Shown here in pieces: positions 17,535-24,249 of a DNA stretch of 64,000 nt. The position numbers and the translations under genes were made by a program. Origin of the DNA: UBA1444 sp964601085 (GTDB taxonomy: Bacteria > Bacillota > Negativicutes > UBA1444); assembly GCA_964601085.1 (NCBI GenBank), contig CAZRLN010000005.1:35938-99937 (forward strand), written 5' to 3'. Position 1 is the stretch's first letter. Each line of letters opens with the position of its first letter. The notes under the pieces are model-generated. The model did not search any database and was not told where the DNA came from. It saw only the letters and a list, made by a program, of their open reading frames with translations.

Positions 17535-18412
17535 GTGTGACTAAGGTTGCCATTCTGGGTTTGGGTTTGATCGGTGGATCGCTGGGGATGGCTCTGCGCT
17601 CTGCGTCGTCGGCGAAAGTTCATGTCACTGGTTATGCCCGGCGATCGGAGACTGCGGAACTGGCGTTGAAAATGGGAGCGGTGGATATCATCGCTCCCAC
17701 TCCCGAATTGGCGGTTGCCGATGCGGATTTTGTCTTCCTTTGCACGCCGGTGCTGCAGATGCTGCCGGTGGCGCAACGGGCCCTGCCGCACATGAAGAGC
17801 GGAGCGGTGCTGACGGATGTTGGCAGTACAAAACATTGGTTCGCCGAAGCGATCCGTCCATTGCTGCCAATTGGAATCCGCTATATCGGTGGACATCCGA
17901 TGGCCGGCCGCGAAAAAAGCGGCCTCGAAGCCGCTACGCCGGATCTGTTCCGTGACCGGTGGTATTTGTTCACGCCATCGGTGGATACGCCAGAAATTCT
18001 ATTGTTGCAACTGCGCCGACTGATCGAGACGACCGGCGCAATGACAGCGGTTTTGGATGATGGCAATCATGACCGGATTACGGCGGTGATCAGCCATGTG
18101 CCCCATGTAACGGCGGCGGCCCTGGTGCATCTGCTAAAAAAAGGAAAGAACCCGGCCGAGACGGCCCGGTTCATCGGCGGCGGATTTCGCGACACGACAC
18201 GGATCGCCTCGTCGGACGCCGATATGTGGGCGGATATTTGCATGACGAATTCCGGAAATATCGCCGCCAGCCTGGATGAACTGGCTGGGGTACTGAAGGA
18301 AGCGGCCCGCCTGGTCCGCACCGGCGATCGGAGCTCTATCCATGCGTATTTCAGCGAGGCGAAGAGCGTCCGCAACACCTTGCTTCAACAGGAAAAAGGC
18401 GTTCGGGAATAG
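17531..18412 (+). CDS. tyrA: Prephenate dehydrogenase
   Basis: NAD(P)-dependent oxidative decarboxylation of prephenate (or arogenate) on the way to tyrosine. The 293-residue protein has a Rossmann loop GLGLIGGSLGMAL at residue about 10, DVGSTKHWF, the substrate motif GGHPMAGREKSGLEAA and SHVPHVTAAALVHLL. There is no C-terminal ACT domain, so feedback may be mainly through the leader. It is second in the aroF operon and nearly touches the convergent SGNH gene. Confidence 0.94.
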   Translation: MSVTKVAILGLGLIGGSLGMALRSASSAKVHVTGYARRSETAELALKMGAVDIIAPTPELAVADADFVFLCTPVLQMLPVAQRALPHMKSGAVLTDVGSTKHWFAEAIRPLLPIGIRYIGGHPMAGREKSGLEAATPDLFRDRWYLFTPSVDTPEILLLQLRRLIETTGAMTAVLDDGNHDRITAVISHVPHVTAAALVHLLKKGKNPAETARFIGGGFRDTTRIASSDADMWADICMTNSGNIAASLDELAGVLKEAARLVRTGDRSSIHAYFSEAKSVRNTLLQQEKGVRE

Positions 18413-18419
18413 GCAGGTC

Positions 18420-19712
18420 CTATCGGCTGGCGCGATCCCATTGCGCGTTGATGATGGCGGCCATCAGCTGCTTACCGGCGATGTCGTAGTGCAGGCCGTC
18501 GATGGCGAGACGTTCCGGCAATTCGCCGCGGTCGTCGGCAAAATACGGATACAGGTCGATATGATGGGTTTGGCGGCGGATGAAATCGTTTACTTTTGCT
18601 AATTCCCGCTGCCAGGTCGGTGAAGTTTCCTGGCCGAAAGCTCGGGCAATGGCGGCGGGGTTGATGGGCGGCAGGGTCAGGAGGATCGGCCGGATTCCCT
18701 GCAACAGGCACTTGTAGCGGATGATCCGCAGATCACGGATGACGGATTCCGCCGGCACTCCGGCCCGAAGGCTGTTAATGCCGGTCATCACGAGCAGAAA
18801 CTGCGGCTGAAATGGCAAGACATCCTCGTCGAACCGGGCGGCCGTTGTTTCAGATGTGTCGCCGCTCCGACCTAGATTCAATGTGGGGAATTTCAGGTAA
18901 GTCTGGTAGTCGTAAGCCCAATCCGCCGGCGAATAGGATATGGCGCCGCCGCCATGGGTGATGCTGTCGCCTAGCGTGGCGGCATAGACGGACCTAAGCA
19001 CGGGAACGTCATGGATGGCTGTGTCGGACCACACGCCGACCGGGCCGCCATCGTCGGTTATTCCCCGGACCCGGTAGTAATAGCGGCCGGGTTCCCGCCG
19101 CGGTTCTTCGTCATAACAGGCAAACCCTTCAGAGCGATTGCTCCAGATCCGGTGTTTCGATGGATCGATCCCGCCCGGATTTTCCGGCGGCAATCGGGTG
19201 AGTTCCAGTTCATAGGTCGTGGTCTCCAACAACGGGATCCAGGTGTAGACCGGGTACAACAGCGGGGCGCTACCCCGGGCATTTAAGCGGGAGGTGATGA
19301 GCGGCTTGAGCGGCTCTTTTTTTTCGGCATCGATACGGAGCCGGCGGGCATTGGAGAAGCCGCCGACCGGATTGCCCCGGATATCCAGACCGAGTACCCG
19401 CCAGTAAAGAATGTCATTCGAGACATTCCGCAGATCTGGATTAAACCCGTTGGTGAAAACGGCTCGGGAAGAAAACACCCGGTATTTGGAGGGAGCAACG
19501 CCATTGGGGTTTTCCGGCAAACGGTCCAGAAATTCGATTTCGTAGTAGACGGCATTGGGTACGACCGGCCAGGTCAGGATCGGCTGGGGGCCGACAATTT
19601 CAGTATTGAACGGGGAGGCCACCGCAACCGGACAGACCGGCAGAACGACTGTCAAAAGCAATAAACAGCCGAGGACAAGGCGGGACAAAAGGTTTTGAAA
19701 TCTGGGTTTCAC
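18420..19712 (-). CDS. Secreted SGNH/GDSL-family hydrolase
   Basis: A 430-residue protein starting at a GTG 8 bases from GAGGAG; a GTG three codons upstream abuts the ribosome site and is less likely. A signal peptide (about 1-30) is followed by two immunoglobulin/fibronectin-like repeats (about 35-240), each with PVVPNAVYYEIEFLDRLPENP-like wording. The C-terminal esterase domain shows the nucleophile block LGDSITHGGG, a GINSLRAG block and the catalytic DGLHYD. It probably acts on extracellular or cell-wall esters; the substrate is unknown. Confidence 0.83.
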   Translation of the reverse strand: MKPRFQNLLSRLVLGCLLLLTVVLPVCPVAVASPFNTEIVGPQPILTWPVVPNAVYYEIEFLDRLPENPNGVAPSKYRVFSSRAVFTNGFNPDLRNVSNDILYWRVLGLDIRGNPVGGFSNARRLRIDAEKKEPLKPLITSRLNARGSAPLLYPVYTWIPLLETTTYELELTRLPPENPGGIDPSKHRIWSNRSEGFACYDEEPRREPGRYYYRVRGITDDGGPVGVWSDTAIHDVPVLRSVYAATLGDSITHGGGAISYSPADWAYDYQTYLKFPTLNLGRSGDTSETTAARFDEDVLPFQPQFLLVMTGINSLRAGVPAESVIRDLRIIRYKCLLQGIRPILLTLPPINPAAIARAFGQETSPTWQRELAKVNDFIRRQTHHIDLYPYFADDRGELPERLAIDGLHYDIAGKQLMAAIINAQWDRASR

Positions 19713-19868
19713 ATGACTCACTCCTCATGACTATTATAAATCGTGGGAAGAAAAAGAAAACCCGTGAATATTTTTCGAATCGCTTCGATATAAATAACAG
19801 TAAGCATTATAACTGGACACGAAAAATAGAAATTTTCCAACTTCTCATTCCTAAGCAACACTGTCCGT

Positions 19869-19876
19869 AGTATAAT
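19869..19876 (+). promoter_or_regulatory. Possible -10 element of the RiPP cassette
   Basis: AGTATAAT about 73 bases before the first precursor gene is a good -10 match, but no convincing -35 was found at the right spacing. Confidence 0.35.
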
Positions 19877-19948
19877 CAAATCAATAGCAAAGATCACGGA
19901 TGCTTCATTCAGCGGATATTGCCTAACGAAGTGAAGGGGGACTCTGCG

Positions 19949-20182
19949 ATGAACGATCGAAAAGACAAAATGGACCGCCGCGGTTTCATGGTTCACACCG
20001 CCAAAGTGTTGATTCCAACCCTGGGCCTATTGGGACTGACCATGGCAGAGTTTTCAAAAACAGCGTTTGCCGCCAGCTGCCAGGGATCTTGCAGCGGCAG
20101 TTGCGCCGGCGAATGCCAGCGGACCTGTCGGGATATCTGTGCGAACAGTTGCACGGTTGGCTGTACCAGCAATAAAAAATAG
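19949..20182 (+). CDS. CXXX-repeat RiPP precursor peptide 1 with Tat-like leader
   Basis: A 77-residue peptide; ATG 19949 follows AAGGGGGA. The N-terminus resembles a Tat signal: MDRRGFMVHTAK (Arg10-Arg11, Phe13), a hydrophobic stretch LIPTLGLLGLTM, and an A-F-A signal-peptidase-type site near residue 41. The core then has eight cysteines at 44, 48, 52, 56, 60, 64, 68 and 72, each exactly four apart. This C-x3-C periodicity is the hallmark of CXXX-repeat targets of radical SAM maturases. The maturase genes follow directly. The final modification (thioether or other crosslink) is not readable from sequence. Confidence 0.88.
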   Translation: MNDRKDKMDRRGFMVHTAKVLIPTLGLLGLTMAEFSKTAFAASCQGSCSGSCAGECQRTCRDICANSCTVGCTSNKK

Positions 20183-20243
20183 TTAAGGACTGGTGTCCTT
20201 TGTTTCATGAGGTCCCATTTTAGGCAAGAGAAGGGGGATCCGT

Positions 20244-20462
20244 ATGTCGAAAGAGTTGGATCAACGCATGGGCCGGCGCGACTTTTTTGTGAATGCCGGA
20301 AAATTAATGATTCCCACCCTGGGGCTTTTGGGATTAAGCCTGGTTGCCAGCACGAAAGCGCAGGCGGCGGGTTGCAAGGATTGCGCCAGCAATTGCACCA
20401 GAAGCTGCATTGGTTCGTGCACGGCGACTTGTGAGGGCTGGGCCAAAGGCATGGTGAAGTAA
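20244..20462 (+). CDS. CXXX-repeat RiPP precursor peptide 2 with Tat-like leader
   Basis: A 72-residue paralogue of the preceding peptide, ribosome site AAGGGGGAT before ATG. The leader shares MGRRDFFVNAGK and IPTLGLLGLSL, with an A-Q-A cleavage site before the core. Cysteines lie at 44, 47, 51, 55, 59 and 63: the first gap is one residue short, the rest are exact C-x3-C. Both precursors place their first cysteine at residue 44. The tail CEGWAKGMVK differs from peptide 1, so the two products would be distinct. Confidence 0.87.
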   Translation: MSKELDQRMGRRDFFVNAGKLMIPTLGLLGLSLVASTKAQAAGCKDCASNCTRSCIGSCTATCEGWAKGMVK

Positions 20463-20498
20463 CCTTCGTCTTGTGCGGCGGATAGCGGAGGGGTAAGC

Positions 20499-21674
20499 TT
20501 GGAAAGCATCGAGAACGTGACCATTGGCGAGCCGGATTCCTCCTGGCAGTCCGGTCGCGCCAAGACCATCACCTTCATTGTGACGGAAGCCTGCCAGTTG
20601 CGGTGCGGGTATTGCTATATCGTTGGCAAAAATGAAGTGAACCGGATGAACTTTACGGTGGCAAAGGCCTCCGTCGATTATATCTTGCGTAACCGGCGCC
20701 TGTTCAATGAAAAATCGGTGATCTGGGATTTTATCGGGGGCGAACCGCTGCTGGAGATCGACCTGATTGACAAAATCAGCGACTACATCAAGCGGCAAAT
20801 GTACGAGCTCGATCATCCCTGGTTCAACAGTTACCGATTCAGCTTTGCCACGAACGGGTTGCTGTACGGGCATGAAAAAGTGCAGCGGTTCATTATGAAA
20901 AACCGGCGGCATCTCAGCGTTTCCATCAGTATTGACGGAACCCCGGCCAAGCATGATTCGCAGCGCGTTTTTCCCAACGGGGGCGGGTCGTACGAATCCG
21001 TCATGAAGAATGTCCCGCTGTGGCTGCGGCAGTTTCCCGGCGCCGGCACGAAAGCGACCGTCGCCCATTCAGATCTTCCCCTGTTGAAGGAGAGCGTGGT
21101 GCATCTCTGGGAGCTGGGATTGAAGAATGTGGCGATCAATCTGGTGAGCGAAGATGTCTGGGAGCCCGGTGACGATCTGATTTACGAAGACCAGTTGAAA
21201 CAGTTGGCGGATTATATCATTGACCACGAGCTTTATCATACACACAACTGTTCCTTTTTTTCAAAAATGATCGGGCAGCCGCTGGATGCCCGGGATGATG
21301 GAAACTGGTGCGGCGCGGGAAAAATGCTGGCGATCGATTGCAACGGTGCATTTTATCCCTGTATCCGCTTTGCCCCGTTTTCGATGCAGAATAAACCGGC
21401 CCGTGTGATCGGCAACTGTTTTGATGGTCTGGACCTGAACAAGGTCCGGCCTTTTTATGTTTTGAACCGGTCCATGCAAAGCCCGCAAAAATGCCTGGAA
21501 TGCGATGTGGCAAGCGGCTGCGCCTGGTGTCAGGGCAACAATTACGATCTGGCTCTGACGGATACGATCTTTCAGCGAGCCGTATTGACCTGCAATCTGC
21601 ATAAGGCGAGAGTACGGGCCAATCGCTATTTTTGGGAAAAACTCGCCGGCAAGCTCGGACACGGAGAGGATTGA
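20499..21674 (+). CDS. Radical SAM/SPASM peptide maturase, CXXX-repeat target type
   Basis: A 391-residue radical SAM enzyme with the cluster motif CQLRCGYCY at residues about 32-40. The middle holds the partial TIM barrel (FIGGEPLLEIDLID, SISIDGTPAKHD). A SPASM-like auxiliary cluster region follows: NWCGAGKMLAIDCNG, FYPCIRFAPF and CLECDVASGCAWCQGN. The TTG start at 20499 is 5 bases from GGAGGGG. Placed right after two CXXX peptides, it most likely crosslinks their cysteines. This matches the described family 'radical SAM peptide maturase, CXXX-repeat target family'; membership is inferred by pattern. Confidence 0.88.
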   Translation: MESIENVTIGEPDSSWQSGRAKTITFIVTEACQLRCGYCYIVGKNEVNRMNFTVAKASVDYILRNRRLFNEKSVIWDFIGGEPLLEIDLIDKISDYIKRQMYELDHPWFNSYRFSFATNGLLYGHEKVQRFIMKNRRHLSVSISIDGTPAKHDSQRVFPNGGGSYESVMKNVPLWLRQFPGAGTKATVAHSDLPLLKESVVHLWELGLKNVAINLVSEDVWEPGDDLIYEDQLKQLADYIIDHELYHTHNCSFFSKMIGQPLDARDDGNWCGAGKMLAIDCNGAFYPCIRFAPFSMQNKPARVIGNCFDGLDLNKVRPFYVLNRSMQSPQKCLECDVASGCAWCQGNNYDLALTDTIFQRAVLTCNLHKARVRANRYFWEKLAGKLGHGED

Positions 21675-21686
21675 GAGGCGGAGGAT

Positions 21687-22766
21687 ATGGTTCAATATTT
21701 TCTGGTTCTGCTGGAAAAAGGGGCGGTTCCATTCTGTCATTACAGCAACCCTTATTATCATTCCGCTGCCCGGCCGTCCTTCATCCCGGTGAAAATCTTG
21801 CGGGAAGTTGTCCGCTATGCCAGGGAGAACGGATTGTTTGTCAACTTCTTGTACGGCCGGAATCGTCCTCCCCGGACGCAGGAACGGATCGTCGATTCTA
21901 TCGCCCATGTCAAAATAGTTCCGTTGAGTCTGCTGGAGGTGTATCCGGACGCGGTGCTCGTACTGGACGCGGCGGAGCGGGACTCTTTCGCCCAAATTCC
22001 CCAGGCTGACGGGCGGACTATTATTTTCCGGGTGGAACGGACGGACCTTTCCCGGCTCGCTGCCGACATGGATTCCCTGCAGGGGCGTTTCAAGCGGTTG
22101 AACGTGCACCTGACGGGCGTGGAACGATTCACGGAACAAGACATTGATTGTTATGAAGCGCAATTGCGGATTGTTGCCCGAACCCTCCAGGAACGTTATG
22201 CAGCCGGCGATGAAATCGAAATTAACGCACTGACGGACCGGATGTTGCTGACGCAAATGAATAACTGCGAGGCCGGAGTCAAACACTTGACCATTGCTCC
22301 CAACGGGAACGCTTATATCTGTCCGGCTTTCTACCATGAGGAGGAAACCGGCGCTTCCCTCGGCGAATGGACTGCGGAGCGGGAAATGACCTTTGCTAAT
22401 CCGCAGCTTCTGTCTATCGCCTGCGCGCCGATTTGTTCGCAGTGCGACGCCTTCCAATGCAAGCGCTGCGTATATCTGAACAAACGGATGACCCTGGAGA
22501 TCAATGTTCCTTCGCGGGAACAATGTCTGATTGCGCACGCCGAACGGGAGTTGTCCCGGCAGATGCTGAATAAATTGCGAAACATTGCCCCGTTCAACAA
22601 ATTGCCGGCGATCCGGAGTTTGTCCTATCAGGATCCGTTTGAACTCGTCGCGCAGCCGATCGAACCCCGGCCGGCGCCGGAACCGGATCAGGCCGATGCC
22701 CTGGAAATTCGCGACGCTTTGGCGCAGATTTATGAAATGCAGAAAAAACTTTTGCGGCAGCTTTGA
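21687..22766 (+). CDS. CXXX-repeat peptide maturase, second subunit (SPASM-like, no radical SAM motif)
   Basis: A 359-residue protein 12 bases after the radical SAM gene. Its N-terminal half has no CxxxCxxC and only one cysteine (PFCHYSN). The C-terminal half has a SPASM-like cysteine array: NCEAGVKHLTIAPNGNAYIC, then CAPICSQCDAFQCKRC, then REQC. It looks like a degenerate radical SAM relative that binds auxiliary clusters and perhaps the substrate. The family known as 'CXXX repeat peptide maturase' has this genomic position. Catalytic role unproven. Confidence 0.78.
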   Translation: MVQYFLVLLEKGAVPFCHYSNPYYHSAARPSFIPVKILREVVRYARENGLFVNFLYGRNRPPRTQERIVDSIAHVKIVPLSLLEVYPDAVLVLDAAERDSFAQIPQADGRTIIFRVERTDLSRLAADMDSLQGRFKRLNVHLTGVERFTEQDIDCYEAQLRIVARTLQERYAAGDEIEINALTDRMLLTQMNNCEAGVKHLTIAPNGNAYICPAFYHEEETGASLGEWTAEREMTFANPQLLSIACAPICSQCDAFQCKRCVYLNKRMTLEINVPSREQCLIAHAERELSRQMLNKLRNIAPFNKLPAIRSLSYQDPFELVAQPIEPRPAPEPDQADALEIRDALAQIYEMQKKLLRQL

Positions 22767-22784
22767 CCGGGAGGGAGACGAAAC

Positions 22785-23111
22785 ATGGACAAAGAGAGCA
22801 ACTTGGGCTGCGCTGGCTGCGACCGCCGGCTGGCCGGCAAAGTGACGCCCCGGGAACGGGATGAAATCCTGGCACTGTACGAACGAAAGAACGGCTTGGT
22901 GGAGTTGGTTCGCGCGCTGGCGGAGGCAGACGACGAAGCCTTGAAAAATTGCTATTTCTACGAAAAATTGGTGGCGGATATGGGGAAAACTGCTGTCCGA
23001 TATCAGAAATGGTGGGATGAACGGGCCAAAATCCATCAATGGGAAAATATCCGGGGATATTCGTGGGAAATTGATTTTGACTCCTGTCAGGTATTTTTGA
23101 TCAAAAATTAG
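22785..23111 (+). CDS. CXXX-repeat peptide modification system small protein
   Basis: A 108-residue soluble protein with a short N-terminal cysteine pair (GCAGCDRRL), then a mostly helical segment EILALYERKNGLVELVRAL and a tryptophan-rich tail (YQKWWDERAKIHQWENI). It is the last gene of the cassette, before a terminator. Size and position match the family called 'CXXX repeat peptide modification system protein'. It may be the leader-recognition or chaperone partner of the maturase; that is inference. Confidence 0.75.
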   Translation: MDKESNLGCAGCDRRLAGKVTPRERDEILALYERKNGLVELVRALAEADDEALKNCYFYEKLVADMGKTAVRYQKWWDERAKIHQWENIRGYSWEIDFDSCQVFLIKN

Positions 23112-23128
23112 GAACGAACGGATTTTTA

Positions 23129-23159
23129 AGGCTTCGGAGGCGATTCGGAGTCTTTTTTT
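23129..23159 (+). terminator. Terminator of the RiPP cassette
   Basis: AGGCTTCGGA pairs with TTCGGAGTCT over 10 positions (three G-U pairs) around a GGCGA loop, followed by seven T. Confidence 0.75.
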
Positions 23160-23224
23160 CAGTCGTCAACCCGTCCCATAACCGGGACGGGAAACATTAA
23201 GAAGAAACGGGAGGAATGTGCATC

Positions 23225-24139
23225 ATGAACGCGCAATCAGTCCGGATTTTGGTGGCGCTTTTGGTCCTGGGGATGATTTTGGCATTTGTTCCGGAACGAG
23301 TTTTGGCGGATCGCGGGTCGATACCCTGGGGATTCGAGGACACCCTGCCGCCGGAAATTTATGAACCGGCCCAGAACGCCGTGATCGCTTGGAACGGTCG
23401 GGAGGAGATCTTGGTGCTGACGACCGACTTGAGCGCATCGCGGCCGACAAAAATCCTGGAGGTCTTGCCATTGCCGTCGGAGCCGGTGGTGACAAAAGGG
23501 GACGGCGCTCTGTTCGCCAAATTCAACAATTTGATCCTTAGCGAGTTGCGCACCAACTGGTATTCCGGCAAAGGGCCGGACGGGTCCCGCGAGGGGGCGG
23601 CTTCAGCGGCGGAAGTGACATTCCATGAGAAGATTGGCGCCCACGACATCAGCGTGGTCCACGTGCTGGACAGTGGATACTTTGCCGAATGGATCGCAAA
23701 TTTTTTGAAAAAGAATGGTGCCGGGCCGCAAACAATCTCGCCGGTGTTGCTGGCGACAATCGAGCAATACCTGCTGGATGGGCATCACTGGTTTGTATTC
23801 GACGTCGTTGAACTCGGCCGCCAGACGAAGACCAATGACGCAATCCAGTATCGGTTTGCGACTGACAAATTCTATTATCCGTTGCGCATTTCCAATACCG
23901 ACACCGGCAACACGAACATTCAGCTATTTGCCGTGACGGAAAACGGATTGTCCCATTATTTCGCCCTACCGCAGGAAAAAATCCGGCAGCGGCATCGCCC
24001 ACTGCGGTTCGCAAGGGGCCGGATCCTGGAACTGAACGAAGAGATGGCCGGGATGTTCAGCGGACCGGAAATCAGCGTCCAAACGCTGCGGATCCAGGGA
24101 AACCTGAAAGAATTCGACCTGGACGTGTTGGCGCGATAG
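23225..24139 (+). CDS. Secreted protein of unknown function (possible DUF2330-like)
   Basis: A 304-residue protein; ATG 23225 sits 9 bases after GGGAGGA. A signal peptide of about 29 residues ends near VLADRG. The mature N-terminus PPEIYEPAQNAVIAWNGREEILVLTT, split here as EPAQNAVIAWNG and EEILVLTT, followed by VLPLPSEP, recalls secreted DUF2330-type proteins, but I am not certain. It lies between two terminators, so it is probably its own unit rather than part of the RiPP cassette. No catalytic motif recognised. Confidence 0.6.
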   Translation: MNAQSVRILVALLVLGMILAFVPERVLADRGSIPWGFEDTLPPEIYEPAQNAVIAWNGREEILVLTTDLSASRPTKILEVLPLPSEPVVTKGDGALFAKFNNLILSELRTNWYSGKGPDGSREGAASAAEVTFHEKIGAHDISVVHVLDSGYFAEWIANFLKKNGAGPQTISPVLLATIEQYLLDGHHWFVFDVVELGRQTKTNDAIQYRFATDKFYYPLRISNTDTGNTNIQLFAVTENGLSHYFALPQEKIRQRHRPLRFARGRILELNEEMAGMFSGPEISVQTLRIQGNLKEFDLDVLAR

Positions 24140-24158
24140 ACAATCGGCGGTGAAGGAC

Positions 24159-24201
24159 AAAGGGAGCGGGGACGCCTGATTACAGGCGGCCCGCTCCCTT
24201 T
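24159..24201. terminator. Bidirectional terminator between convergent genes
   Basis: AAAGGGAGCGGG pairs with CCGCTCCCTTT around an inner CGCCTG/CAGGCG stem. It lies between the secreted unknown (plus) and the P-type ATPase (minus). The T tract is short (TTT). Confidence 0.6.
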
Positions 24202-24249
24202 GCGTAACAGTGCATCCTTGTCGAGGGTAGATTGCGGTGGTGCTTTTCG

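Noticed and set aside
20185..20200. Terminator between the two precursor genes
   Set aside because: AAGGAC/GTCCTT is only a 6-base stem without a T run; the genes are likely cotranscribed.
19949..20462. Metallothionein or ferredoxin-like small proteins
   Set aside because: The exact four-residue cysteine period, signal-like leader and adjacent radical SAM maturase fit a RiPP precursor better.
21261..23039. A 592-codon open frame on the minus strand across the maturase genes
   Set aside because: The three plus-strand genes there share one frame, so the antisense frame stays open by codon bias. It has no ribosome site or recognisable domain.
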